DNA of 64,000 nucleotides from Silene conica (GCA_029255685.2 CM055315.2:45303705-45367704), one strand, 5' to 3'; shown: positions 9,586 to 22,475, counted from the stretch's first letter. A program made the numbers and translations. The notes: generated by a model from the sequence alone, not told the origin.

Positions 9586-10988
9586 CGTCAGGTGGTCGGT
9601 AGACCTGTTTTTTGGGTCGGTAGACCACCCCTATAACAGACTCGTTTTTTTTTATTTTCCGAAAATAATATGTTTTATTTTCACATGGCCTTTAGTAATA
9701 TACTATATACGGAAATAGTATATTATTAATTTTGTGAAACGGTTCACCCTCGTTTGATACATATTATTTTAAAACGGTTTAAAATAATAGGATTACAAAC
9801 TTATTAAAACTAAAGTGGTTAAAACGGTATAATCACATAATTATAATCCTAAAAGGTGGTTTGGTAAAAATTTGTTAATCATAATAACAGTAGTATGTCA
9901 TGTATGAATTTTAATTTAGTTGATGCATTTTATTTATTGTCTTGTTGAATGTCTAATGAATGCTTTCAATAACGTATTTAATTTTGCAAACGGTTGTAAC
10001 TTAGTGTGGCCTTAGAAGATTGTGTCACCGTAATGATGGGACACAGTCTTGCTTTTAATCTTGAGATCTTGAATCTCCGTTTTGGGTTTTTGCCATGTAA
10101 TTACTTTTGCATTTAAATTAGAATGTATTTAGGACTACTTTTGTAATTTAAATTAGTAATTTTGTGAAGACCAAAGACAAGACGGAGACCGGATGCTCAC
10201 TCCCGCTGCAAGGACCAAGATGGAACATCAAGACAAGCTTCTAGGGTCCAACGGTGGATTCCAAGTTGTTTTATGTTTATTTTGGTAGGATAGGCCACAC
10301 TAGGACTTTTTATTTACGTTTATTGCATTTATTTTTTTTATGCATTCATCGATAATAGCTTGCATCATATTCCGCCTAAACCAAACCACCTATATCATGC
10401 CTGAAAACTGACTCATGTAGAGGTTACGCGTTAGTTTTCTATGACAATACAGATGTCACATGTCAATTGCAAAGCCATCACTTTATTTAATTCATTCACG
10501 CATTTGCTAGATATTAGTTCACTTAATATGAATAAATAAAAGTTGATGGGGTCTTCCTCGTATAACCAAAAATTGAGACTAGTCTTTATAAATCAGCCTC
10601 CCATGAATCCCTTCTTCGTCGGTAGGCATAATATGACCCCTTCTACGTCGGGTAAGTGGGAACAGATGATTTATTTTATCTCAACATCATGGTCACTCGA
10701 TACTATCTAGTGACTGAGATGGACTAATAGATAGGATTTACGGAAATCTATCGACCAAGAGTTCCAACGATTGGAATTAGCCAAACTGTGGGCTTATCAA
10801 TATACGGAAATTGAGTCTTGGGATCGTTTATATAATTCTTGAGGGAGATCAATTATATAAATGCATGAGTCTACGAGTTTAAATTCAATTTAATATAGAC
10901 TTAAATCACAACAATGAGTTGCTTATATGGTTTTGTTTTATCTTCTTTTCAGTCTAGAACACGTTCAATTAAACTGCTGTATAACTAA
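9304..10988 (+). other. C1 primer site and leader with palindrome array
   Basis: The primer site TGGTATCAGAGC is at 9306-9317. The 1.7-kb leader has no gene. Between 9390 and 9630 it carries six GGTCGACC-type palindromic motifs in three pairs; the last pair has the variant GGTAGACC in both members. A run of 39 A residues (9545-9583) separates the second and third pairs. A reading frame at 9434-9718 only spans this repeat. Further on the leader is ordinary AT-rich sequence, similar to the C2 leader. Confidence 0.8.
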
Positions 10989-11801
10989 ATGGCTGGTGAA
11001 GACCCAATGCCAAGTGCCAAGCTAGCACGTGAATCATGGCTAAAAGCCTTCATGGACTCCATGAATCAGTCAACTAGACTGAGGAATGATGGGTCAAACT
11101 TCTCTGACTGGGAGGCAGCACTACGGAATGCTGCCATTGCTGACGGAAAGCTTAAGTATTTAACTGAGCCTATTCCGGCACACCCAGGAACTGGAGCTAG
11201 AGCCAACGAAGTTCGCGCTCATAGCGACTTCGTCATGGAAGCGAGTGCGATAAAGAACGTACTCATCTATGCAATGGAATCCAATTTGCAAAGACGCTTC
11301 ATAGCCCATGGTGCAAACAAGATTTTCACCACGCTCACAAACGAATTCTCAAAGGCTCCGAGAATCATTTCTTATGAGCATACCTGTCGCTTCTTTGAGG
11401 CGAAACTCCAGAAGGGCCAAGCTGTTAGCCCACATATTCTCAACATGATTGAGAATATCGAGAAACTGGAGACCCTGAACTGCAAGATCAGTGAGAACAT
11501 AATCGTTGATCGTATGCTTCATTCGCTTCATGATGGGTTCGCCCTCTTTAGGGCCAACTACTACATGAACGACATGAAGAAGACTCCTCATGAGCTCCAC
11601 TCCCTTCTCGTACAGACTGAGAAGGATCTGAAATTAAGTGGGAGCATGAAGCAGGATGTTCTCATGATCTCCAGTAAGGGAAAGGGTAAAGGGAAGGCTA
11701 AAGCTCAGGGCGACCTAGCAGTAGGTAAGCCCAGGTTCAAGAAACCAGGATTTACTAAGAGTGGGCCAGGTGAGTCGAGCAACTCACAGGGCAAGACTTA
11801 G
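10989..11801 (+). CDS. gag: C1 Gag
   Basis: A 270-residue copia Gag, starting MAGEDPMPSAK at an ATG right after the leader. It forms the capsid of the virus-like particle. The helical UBN2-like capsid region spans about residues 40-215 (SNFSDWEAALRNAA, then the YEHTCRFFEAKLQKG and LHSLHDGFALFRANY blocks). A basic, Lys/Gly-rich tail follows at about residues 225-270. The frame stops at TAG (11799-11801) just before the nucleocapsid zinc knuckle, which lies in the same frame at 11817. In C2 this codon is open (AAG), so the stop is a mutation and not the natural Gag end. The protein otherwise looks intact. Confidence 0.88.
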   Translation: MAGEDPMPSAKLARESWLKAFMDSMNQSTRLRNDGSNFSDWEAALRNAAIADGKLKYLTEPIPAHPGTGARANEVRAHSDFVMEASAIKNVLIYAMESNLQRRFIAHGANKIFTTLTNEFSKAPRIISYEHTCRFFEAKLQKGQAVSPHILNMIENIEKLETLNCKISENIIVDRMLHSLHDGFALFRANYYMNDMKKTPHELHSLLVQTEKDLKLSGSMKQDVLMISSKGKGKGKAKAQGDLAVGKPRFKKPGFTKSGPGESSNSQGKT

Positions 11802-14800
11802 AGCAAGGATACTAGCATGGAATGTCACCATTGCCACAAGACTGGGCATTGGAGGCGCTCATGCCCCGTGTATCACGAGGACATTAAGGCAGGCCGCGTT
11901 ACTCCTGTTGGTATGTCTTCTTCTTCTTTTATTCACATGATTGAGATTAACCACGCAAGTTGCGGAACTTGGGTACTTGATACTGGTTGTGGTTCTCATC
12001 TATGTAATCATGTGCAGGGCCTCCGAAACCAAGAACCCCTTATCAGGGGTGAGGTTGACCTGCGTGTCGGGAATGGAGCACGCGTTGCTGCAGTCTCGAA
12101 GGGAACTTACGTGATCTAGCTTCCAAGTGGATTCGAGTTATTTTTATATAACTGTTATTATGTTCCTAGTTTGTCCAAAAACATTATTTCAGTTTATGCG
12201 CTTGACAAACTCGGTTTTTCATTTGTAATAGAGAATAATAGCTGTATTTTCTCCTTACACAATATGATTTATGGCAAGGCAGTTTCCATGAATGGAATTT
12301 ATGTTTTAGATCAAACCACCGAGATATTACATGTGAATAATAAAAGGTTAAAGGTAGGTGACAAAGATCAAACTTACTTATGGCATTGTCGTATGGGACA
12401 CATAAATGAGAAACGCGTAAAACAGCTCATACAGAACAGAGCTATCTCGCCCTTTGATTTCGAATCATATGGCACGTGTGAATCATGTCTCATCGGCAAG
12501 ATGACTCGTATTTCCTTCAAAGGTGTTGGAATGCGCGCTGCCGACCTATTAGGACTCATACATACGGACGTATGTGGCCCTATGTCGATCAACGCACGAG
12601 AAGGCTATAGGTATTTCATCACTTTCACGGATGATTTGAGTAGATATGGCTATGTCTACTTGATGAAACATAAAAGTGAATCCTTTGACAAGTTCAAAGA
12701 ATACCAGAATCGGGTACAGAACCAGCTGGGTAGAAAGATTAAAGCACTACGTTCGGATCGTGGTGGTGAGTATCTTTCACACGAGTTTGATCAACACCTT
12801 AAAGACTGTGGCATCGTGCTACAGTTAACTCCACCTGGAACACCACAATTAAATGGTGTGTCCGAACGGAGAAATCGGACTTTACTTGATATGGTTCGAT
12901 CCATGATGAGTCACACCGTCGTGCCTGATTCATTGTGGGGCTATGCTCTTTTGTCGGCCGCTTTATTACTTAACCGAAGTCCGTCTAAAGCTGTTGACAA
13001 GACTCCATACGAATTATGGAAGGGAACGGTCCCTAACTTGTCCTTTATACGGGTTTGGGGCTGCGAGGCTTATGTCAAGTGGAGACACGAGGATAAGCTC
13101 GGCCCGCGATCGGTCAAGACATACTTTATAGGCTATCCAAAGGGAACTTTTGGTCATTACTTCTACTCGCCTACCGAACAACGTGTTTTTGTTGCGGCTA
13201 GTGCGACGTTCTTAGAGAAAGAATTTCTCGAGAACAAGTCGAGTAATAGAACCTTCGAGTTATCGGAGGTTCAAGAACCAACTGCCGAGCAACCATTGGA
13301 GGAAACAGTTCCTTCAACCGAGGCTGCGGTAGATATTCCTGAGGAACCTAGGAGGTCGGGAAGAGTCTCTATTCCTCCGGACATATACATTGGTATGGTC
13401 GAGGAACATGATACAGATGACGTCTTACTCCTAGAGGGTAATGAACCCACAACCTATAAAGGTGCCATGACTAGTTCTGACTCAAAGCTATGGCTAGAAG
13501 CCATGCAATCCGAGATGGACTCCATGTATCTGAACAACGTGTGGGATCTTGTGGACCTACCTGCAAAGGTACGTCCCCTTCAATGCAAATGGCTTTACAA
13601 GATAAAGCATGCCGTGGAAGGACAACAAGATATCCACAAGGCTAGAATAGTTGCTAAAGGTTTCACTCAAGTGCCAGGCTTGCACTATGATGAGATCTTT
13701 GCACCCGTAGTCATGCTACGTTCCATTCGGATTATCTTAGAGATCGCTGCATTTCATGATTATGAAATATGGCAAATGGACGTTAAAACCGCCTTCTTAA
13801 ACGGTTATTTGGAGGAAGAGTTGTACATGGTACAACCCGAGGGTTTTATTGATCCAGAACATCCTAAGAAGGTTTGCAAGCTTAAGCGTTCCATCTATGG
13901 ACTTAAGCAAGCATCGCGGAGTTGGAATCATCGCTTCGACCAAGTGATAAAAGAGAATGGATTCGTTCGATCAGTCGAGGAACCATGTCTCTATATCAAG
14001 TCGAGTGGGAGCAAGATTGTATTCCTAGTACTGTATGTCGACGACATACTCTTGATTGGGAATGACATACCTCTCCTATCTTCGGTTAAAGCATGGTTGA
14101 AAAACCATTTCCAGATGAAAGATCTGGGAGAGGCACAAAGAATTTTGGGCATCCGTATCTACAGGGATAGATCACGACGGATGTTGTCTCTCAGTCAGGA
14201 GTCTTATATAGATAAGATTCTAGAGAGATTCAGCATGACGAACTCCAAGAAGGGGTTCCTTCCTATGACTCCTGGGCTTCACTTGAGCAAGACTCAAGAA
14301 GCTAAGTCATTGAAAGAGAAAGAGCGCATGAGTCGGATTCCTTATGCTTCGACAATAGGATCGATCATGTATGCCATGATATGCACACGTCCTGACGTTG
14401 CATATGCATTGAGTATGACAAGTCGATTCCAAGCTCATCCAAGTGAACAACACTGGATGGCCGTGAAAAACATTCTTAAGTACCTATGGAGGACTAAAGA
14501 TTTGGGATTGACTTATGGAGGCGACTCAACGCTCTGCGCCACGGGTTACGCAGATGCTAGCTTCCAAACGGATCGAGATGACTCGAAATCTCAGTCTGGA
14601 TTCGTTTTTACTCTTAATGGCGCTGCTGTCAGCTGGAAAAGTTCTAAACAAAATGTTACAGCAGATTCTACGACTGAGTCCGCGTAAAAGAAGATATTCA
14701 TTGATAAGATCGCTACGGATGACAACATAGCTGATCCTCTCACTAAAGCATTACCATGTGATAAGCATGAAGGGCACATTCATTCCATGGGAATTGGATG

Positions 14801-14816
14801 TGTTCCTAAGTTGTAG
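11802..14816 (+). pseudogene. pol: C1 Pol (zinc knuckle, protease, integrase, reverse transcriptase, RNase H), broken
   Basis: It continues the gag frame. Order seen: zinc knuckle CHHCHKTGHWRRSC (about 11823); aspartic protease WVLDTGCGSH (about 11970); a TAG stop at 12117-12119 where C2 has CAG; integrase with its HHCC finger (WHCRMGH to CESCLIGK) and catalytic parts HTDVCGP, ALRSDRGGEYLS and NGVSERRN; and reverse transcriptase with QMDVKTAFLNG and LYVDDILLIG. RNase H is cut: after STTESA comes TAA (14685-14687), then sequence resumes in frame with the C-terminal TDDNIADPLTKALP, ending at TAG 14814. Roughly the catalytic half of RNase H is deleted. With this loss it cannot encode a working polyprotein, though most motifs are intact. 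Confidence 0.9.
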
Positions 14817-15604
14817 TACTCTTTTATGAATTCATGTAATAATTCATTTTCTCGTGTACTCTATTCAACCTTATTGTTATGATATAAAATGTTTTGTTTT
14901 TCATGTGGAATTGTACGCCAATTTTGAACACCACAAAGTGAACTGATTAACATTACATCGTTTTGGTCCTTGATTACCCACTTGAGCTGATAACTCAGGT
15001 AATCATTTTGTGACGTTGGTTGATGGTGGGTTCAACGAGCCATAAGTCACGTGGATGACTGACCAATCACAAAGGCGAGTTATACGGATATCTCGTAGGA
15101 CACCCCGTGACAACGTTATGGAGTCCTAAATGTTTTATAACATTGGGTGCCTGGTCGTGGATAGGACCTCCATAGTGTTCCTTAGAGTCGAGTCTTTTGA
15201 CCTTCAACTGTCTCTTGAGATTAAGACAGATTTTGGGTAACTTTGGTTTCTTTCCCACGGTCACCGTAACAGGGGCCAAGAGGATTTTTTCTGGGTTATT
15301 TCATGCTGGGCGATATCGGCAGGATTCGAGTTGAGGGAAATATCCAAACCCTTATCAGGATTTTATCATTTCTCAGGGCCACTCGAGGAGTAGTAACTGA
15401 AATGCATGGCCATGCTCGAATACAGATTCGTTTTATCAGTTAAGTTACTCTCTAGTCGGGGAAACCACTCTTGATACAGATCGCTTGTGAGATACGACCT
15501 TTGCGAATGCGGATTTGCAAATTGTCTTACATTGAGTGGGAGAAATTTTAAAAGGATATGAGATTCGGTTATCGCACCTACACATGTACGGACAAGTGGG
15601 AGTT
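14817..15604 (+). other. C1 3' untranslated region and polypurine tract
   Basis: No gene is visible. The last bases before the 3' LTR, acaagtgggagtt (about 15592-15604), are the likely polypurine tract priming plus-strand synthesis. The motif acggacaagtgggag recurs about 80 bases inside the LTR. Short minus-strand frames here are incidental. Confidence 0.7.
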
Positions 15605-16681
15605 TGTTGGAGACTTGTGTCCTCCACATGTAGTGTGATAACATCATTGCACATACCCTTGTACGGACAAGTGGGAGATTGTTGGGGCTGGTGTCCTTGA
15701 CAATTAAGTACAATGACTTATTAAATCTCTTTAAGGATCACAAGGACATACTTTTGTATTATTACCAGTTGATCCACGTTTATCAATAACGGTTGGCTTG
15801 CTAGATAAGTTTGACGTTATTGTCATACGGATGGCGGTGATCAACTGGTCCCTATACGTCACACCTATAGGACACGTTTGAGAGATGTGAAGGTATGAAA
15901 ATACAATCACATTTATGCCGGATATGACTAAACAGTTAGTCAGAGGTATTGACTATTAAATTAGTCAATAAGATGTTGAGATTATTATTTAATACGGATT
16001 AAATAATTTTAGCTAATACGGATTGCATGATTAATTCGTAAAATTAAATATATACGGTTATATTTGATTAAATATTAATTTCGCGTATTAATATAAACAG
16101 TTATATTAATTTGGGTAATTATACAATATCGTAATTTTATCAGACCATTATTAATACATCGACTGCATTAATATCTGATAACATGTATACGATTTATAAA
16201 TAAAACCCGCGAATAAATTTTAGCTAAATGGGTCGAATCACGAATTAGAATAAGGTAAGAGTGGAAAGCCCACTCCTACCCTATTGGAAATTTCGGCCAA
16301 AAGAGCTACATAAGGAGGAGGACTCTCCTTATGTCAGTGACTCTTGTTTCACTGTTTAAACAAATCTCAAGGAAAAATTAGGGTTTTTGAGAGTTTTCTT
16401 CTCCCAAAACCTCAGATCTCACATCTAAAACCTAAATAGCTCTCCCAATATTGCAAGGCAGTTGGAGAGGATTTCTAGCACACGCGGCCACGTCTCCTTC
16501 TAAGTCTTGGGTGCAAGTTATAGGAGGGAATTTGTGTTAATTCCTGTTCTTAGGCCTTTCGAACAAGGACCAAAGGTTGATTTCTTTTTCATGCTTTTTA
16601 TTAACTTATGACTATAATCACAACTGTAAATTTCATTATAATCCTGCAAGTTTAGGGCGAATACATGCTATATTCCCCACA
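15605..16681 (+). repeat. C1 3' LTR
   Basis: 1077 bases, ending TTCCCCACA before the duplication ggttc. It is nearly identical to the 5' LTR except for a block at about 16270-16385 (against 8893-9005), where many differences cluster around the promoter hairpin (16308-16317 with 16325-16334, ten perfect pairs). Confidence 0.93.
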
Positions 16682-16686
16682 GGTTC

Positions 16687-16846
16687 ATCTCACCGGCTAG
16701 AGTCGACGTGTTGCGAGGTGTGGTTGTGGTGGTTTCCGGCAGGGGGAGGTGGTGCTGGCGTGGTGCGTGAGATTGGTTCCGCGGGCTGTAGGGTTGTATC
16801 GTGGTGTTTGGTACGTTAGTAGTTTTGGGTGTTGTAGTATTGGGTG

Positions 16847-16918
<72 letters not shown>

Positions 16919-18017
16919 GTATTATAATGTGTTATTGTTATGTGCTAAGTTTATTATTATTATTACTATTGTATTATATTATGATGTTATTATTGTTACC
17001 ATAGTAGTATTAGTTTAATATTAGTTTTGGTTAGTGTGTTCTATTTATGGTTGTAGCATTTTAAATAATTTGCTAAGGTGAACAATTGAAGGGCTTTACG
17101 AGTCGGGAAAGTTTCGATTTAAGAAAGTTACTATTTCGGGAAGTTTCCATTTTAGGAAACTTTCCATTTTTAGAAGGTTTCTATTTATGGTAGAGTAACT
17201 TAATTTATGGGGGTGCGGGAGGTTTATTAATTCATTCTGTAATATATGTTAGGTGACGGTTTTCGCGTGGAATACTTTTAGCAGCTTTACAGTTGACCTT
17301 GTCCTTCTGCAATCTGAGGTAAGGGAATCGACTGTGAATCATAACTGTTGTGCAATGTGACTGTCATTTATTACGAGTTTGATATGTGATGCTATTATTT
17401 ATAATTGTTGTTGTTGAGGTGTTATTATCTCACGTACTACTATTTGACGCGGAGTTGAGGTAAAGGGTCTGTGATTGGTGTGGAGATAAAGGGTCTGTGA
17501 TTGGTGCGGAGATAAAGGGTCTGTGATTGGTGCGGAGATAAAGGGTCTTGTGATTGGTGCGGAGATAAAGGGTCTGTGATTGGTGTGGAGAATTATGGGT
17601 CTTGTGGTTCGGAGTGGAGATGATTGAAATTCTATTTATAATAATGTATGCTTGTTTACCTTTCTTCTACTCAACCTCGCGGTTGACCCTGTGTATTCGT
17701 GTGGCACCTACAATGATCCGGAATGGGGAGTAGATTTTACAGGAAAGAGACAGTTGAGCTAGGAGCTGGGACGGGAATGAGAGATGCGGACTTGGGACCG
17801 ACTTAGATTTACATCACATATAGAGTAGCCTTCAGTTGTACTTTTTTTTCTTACATGTAGTCTCTGTAACATGAAAGTTTAAATTCTATCGGTTTTATAT
17901 AAAGTACTTTGTATTGTTTTACTTTGTTATTCACTACCTCGGACTTCCGAGATGGTAACAACTCTATTTATTCGTGAATGTCTTGCTAAAGGCTCTTGAA
18001 TAAATGGGGGTGTTACA
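16687..18017 (+). repeat. Element F 5' LTR, second part
   Basis: It resumes after C1 and matches 22910-24220. It has an (ATT)n tract at about 16842-16918 (longer than in the 3' LTR), five tandem copies of a unit near ggtgcggagataaagggtct (about 17460-17600), the tcaacc-tcgc-ggttga hairpin module (17671-17686) and the end TGTTACA at 18011-18017. Confidence 0.9.
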
Positions 18018-21000
18018 AAGTGGTATCAGAGCGAACGATCCTCAGGCCTAAACCAAATGAATAATAATGAACGTAGGAAGAGTCAAATAAAATGAACCCC
18101 GAGATGAAACTGATAGGAGCCCCAAAAAGGAACGGGATGAGTTAGGGGCCCCCTCATACCAAACCATGGGCCCTTTCGGTTCTGTCTCGGGAACCCAATG
18201 AGAGAAATTGATGAGTGGGGTAGTTTATATAGTTACTCAAGTTAGTATTGTACTAACATTCTTGCAGATGAAGAATGAGGTAAGTGAAAGTATGAATTTT
18301 GTTTAGTGATGAGCAGTGAAATGACGTGGATTATATTGAATGCGGAATTATGTAATGGTTGTTTTGGAATTCTAAGAGTAGGGCTGATATGAGTAATTAG
18401 TTGTTGATGGAAGCGCAGTAAGTGCTACCTATATGAGAGGTTAGACGTATGAGATTTATGACCATGATTGACTGGAATGGCTAGTAAGGTCAACCATGCT
18501 ACGTTATTACAGTATGCAGAGTCAAGGTAAGTCCTGTGTAAGTCAGTAGGCCGAAAGGTGTATCGTGTCCGTTGACAATTGCTCTTAGTTGAGATTCTAA
18601 TCGTATACACTTCTTATTTGAATGCCTCCTTCCTCGCAAGAGTTAGTTTGGCTTACTGGGCAAATGTGATCAAATTTTGAGATTTATGTTTGTTATTATT
18701 TTGCTGAATGCATTAGTAATCCATGTCTAGTGATATGCGGAATGTGTTACCCTAAGCCATAAATGACATATAGTTATGTGATGCAATTGTATATACTTGT
18801 ATAAATATTGAGTTGTTTGGGTTACTTTACTTTCAGTTTGAAATCCTTACCGTGTTCTAGATGAGAATTATTGTTGAAATGAGGAATGAATGTTAATCTG
18901 GTACTACGTGATGTCTATGCTTCAAATGTATGTCAACGTGTTACGGAAGAAGAATGGTTGAATTTCGATGTCGAAATGTGAAACTGTAACGGAACCAAAA
19001 CTTTAAATAAACTTCCAGAATGTTACTGCATAGTCCCGTTTTGACCCGTCTTTTGTAAAAGAAACTATTTAAAATCTGGTTATTGTTTATGCATAATTTC
19101 AACTCTACTGTTCAGAATGTTCGTTCATGTTTTCAAAATGATACGCCACGTAAATCTTAATGAGTCGTTATTTAATTGTGAATTTTGCCAGTTGCCTAAA
19201 TTTCTGTTGAATTGCTGTACCGTCTTTGTTCAGATCGATTGAGTTGTAAAATTGTATTAAATAATTCCTTGAGATGTGCATTCGATTCTTTTCCCTATGA
19301 TTAGCTAATCCTTTATATATATATATATATATTTCTTTCTGGAAACTATAATCGCCGCACGTTAGCTAAGCTGTTATTTAATTATGATTTTTGTAAGAAG
19401 CTGCATAACGTTTAATTGGTGAAATTACAAGATATGTAAGTTCATATAAAAAGTTTAATCAAATGTGAATTAGGTGATGTGCCCCGTGATATCCTGATAA
19501 GGCTATAGTAACATGAAAAATAGACATATGATACGAATACGAACCCTACTATATGATAATGTAACCTTGTTATTTCGTCAAGTTAATATAGAATCGTTTC
19601 AATTATATGCCTAATATTACGACCTCAAAATAATTATGTGTTGCTCATACATGATATTAAAAGCACGTTTATCTGAGAAGAGCTTTGACAAATGGCAAAT
19701 TTTAACTGGTAAGTTTATAGCATGATATTTTAATCTGGTTGGTAATTAATGGTGCTTATTCGAACAATGTGAACCCTATATATGTTTTAATATATATTGA
19801 CGGTACCCCTTTGGCCTAGTTCCCTGATATAATGGCCCCATGACTCCTTCATATATTTTGTTACGCCATAGACTAAATGAAGTGCATTTTGATTATGTTC
19901 AAAACCTTATCATGATGAGTTGAGTTAGTAATTAGTTAGCATGAGACTTATGGAAGTACCAGTGTTGTGAACCTGTTTACTGTTGGCATTAAATCTTCAT
20001 GATTCATGAGCTATAACTTACAAGAAAAATGTTAGTAGAGGAGATCCAGGATGTCTCCGTGTAGATTTAATTCCAATCTGTAGTTTGTAAATTAATACTT
20101 TGATTGTGTTTGTGATTGTCACAACTACCACCTCAATGTTTCAAAAGTTCCCAAATGTTTCCAAAATGGTGATCCCTGACAAAGCTTGATGTTTTGATAA
20201 TTATGTTGATCCTTTGCAATATGATGAATTCTGTAGCTACGTGGTGATAAAATCCTGCACAAATATTTAATTGTTGCACGTTATATAAACCTTGTATTTT
20301 GCAAGTCATATATACCAATAGTTTCATGATAAACGATGTAATGCGAGTGGATAGGAAATGTACCTAAGTGATTTTAACTCATCGATATATAAGAATGTTA
20401 AAAGTATTGGTAGTCGATGATTTGCGTATATCTTGTGGAATATGTCAATGCTCCATATCTAATTACGTGGTTTAATCCTACCCTATGTCTTGTCTAAGAT
20501 ATGATTGCTTCTATAGTACGAAAGTAAATTTTTTTTTTAATTGTCAGTTATGAACTACGAGCTTGTGGATCGTCTACATTGGTGAGAATATACCGAAGTT
20601 ATATTAAAATTCAAGGGTGAATGAGTGTTAGTTACTCTGATTACGTTTTACTGTATAACATGATTCTACCAATTCCATTATTCTTATTATTGTTCAAGTA
20701 TACAGGTGTATGTGTCAATTGATTTATCAGAGTCTATGTACGTCAATATTTATTCATGTTGACATGTTCTGATGACACTAATGTGGTATACTGATGTTAC
20801 TTTTATTAAATTTTGTGCGGAATTTAAGCGTTTGGCTGGTTGGAGATAGAAGTTGTTTCACAATATATGAGTATTAATATTAGTTTGGTTGTGTTACGAA
20901 TGAACACGATTATTTCTACTTGAGAATCTTTATATTGCTTGTTTATGACCGAATTGGAGTATACGGGCTACAGGGGTTGATATATATTGGATTGTGGTTA

Positions 21001-21938
21001 ATTGGTAATGAAATATTTTTTTTTTTTTTTTTTTTTAATCGTTCTCTCGACCTTAACTTGTGGATGAGTAGCTTAAAGCTCGTACTTTAAGTGTTGAGCA
21101 CAGATCTGTGAACCTTTGACGATAATGATATTGATATTGATATTTACTTCGTATGGAGATTGAGATTGCAGTTCAGTATTTATCGAGTTGTCGTATCCCT
21201 TGACCTTGACTCGTGGGTGAGTAGCTTCGAGTTTTGCTCTCTACAGTGTTGAGCAGTCCCTGTAATGGAATATTGGATAATATTGATATCGAAATTGATA
21301 TGAGAATTGGGTTACTGGTTTTGAGTTATGAGTTATGAGTTATTAGGCCGTGGTGCTATATTGTGTTTGCGGTTCAGGGTGACCATGGTTATTGAGTTAC
21401 ATTTTTTATGAGTTGGAATCGAGATTGAGAAGGAAATATTGTTTTGCAGTTCTTTCAGCCAGTTCACTCACCCCTTGTCTTTGGTCTTGGGTACGACGAT
21501 GAGGATATGATACTTGGTTGCTAGGAGTAAGATTTTATGAGATAGAGTAATGAGTGAGACAGAGTAATGAGCCGAAATTTCTTATGATGAGGTTACGGGG
21601 ACGTAACCATATTTTAAGGAGGATAGGATTGTAAAATCTTAATGGTTTATGATATGGCTAGTTGTTATGACATGGCTAATTGATATGTCGTGATTGTTTG
21701 AATATATTTGATAACCCTGCTACTTCTGTTATGCACTATATCGTGGTTGTTGAAGTGTCATGTGTTTCTGTTTCTGTTGTATGTTAAACTTTGGGACAAA
21801 GTTTTCTTAAGGGGGGTGGAATGTAACATTTCACGTTTCTTAAGTGTTACTTGTGATTGTTTATGCTTACTACGTGTTTTTCTTTACCGTTAAGGGGTGG
21901 TGAACTTCGGGACGAAGTTCATTTTAAGGGGGGAAGAC
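18018..21938 (+). other. Element F internal region (non-coding)
   Basis: 3.9 kb with no gene that can be supported. The primer site is at 18021-18032. A post-primer foldback lies at 18115-18152. An intron-like set sits at 18251-18285: TACTAAC, ttgcag, the 12-base atgaagaatgag (18268-18279) and GTAAGT. The rest is AT-rich, with a TA run near 19315 and a T-run at about 21008-21036. The 3' end carries two gacaaagtt / gacgaagttc-type motifs and the polypurine tract aaggggggaagac (about 21926-21938). Several short stretches are recognisably similar to element A's interior. Confidence 0.8.
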
Positions 21939-22436
21939 TGTAATACCCCGTATTCAATTTTAATATTTATTATTTTATTTTGACGAGTCGGGAGTATTTG
22001 AGCGTTGGTATTCGTTAATTAATTTATCGAATAAGCGCTTTTATATTTTATATGTTATTAGTGATACCTCGTTTTAATTTAATTGAGACACGGATTTTGA
22101 CTTGAGTTTAATGTTACAAGTTCTATATTATATTATCGTATATAGAACTAATCGCTATCGTAAGTATATCGACCAAGCTAATAATAATTTTACGTGTTAT
22201 ATTATATTCATTATATCGCTTTGAGGTTAGTTCGTATTAATTAAGACGAAGCTCGTATTCGTAATGGGTCAAGGCCACGTCGTAATACTGACCATACCCA
22301 TACACAAACCCTATTTTTGCTTGCCTCACGTTAATCGTGACTTTCAAACCTAAAAACCCAAATAAACCCTAAAACCCTTTTTATTGTTGTATATTTTCGA
22401 CCCACCCTCATCATTGGTAACGACGGCAGTAAAAGA

Positions 22437-22475
<39 letters not shown>

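Larger units (their letters stand above)
8228..16681 (+). mobile_element. Copia element C1 nested in the F 5' LTR
   Basis: A full-length Ty1-copia element of 8454 bases, flanked by the 5-bp duplication ggttc (8223-8227 and 16682-16686). The uninterrupted target is present in F's 3' LTR at about 22906-22912. LTRs are 8228-9303 and 15605-16681. The domain order protease, integrase, reverse transcriptase, RNase H is that of copia. It is the innermost and presumably youngest layer, yet its genes carry two stop codons and an RNase H deletion. C2 at 45972 is a close relative. Confidence 0.95.

Noticed and set aside
9434-9718. Lys-run protein in the C1 leader
   Set aside because: It translates the A-run and palindromes; no ATG context, no homology, and it lies in a non-coding leader.
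16801-17004. Ile-rich open frame in LTR F (also 23025-23207)
   Set aside because: It is only translation of the (ATT)n microsatellite.
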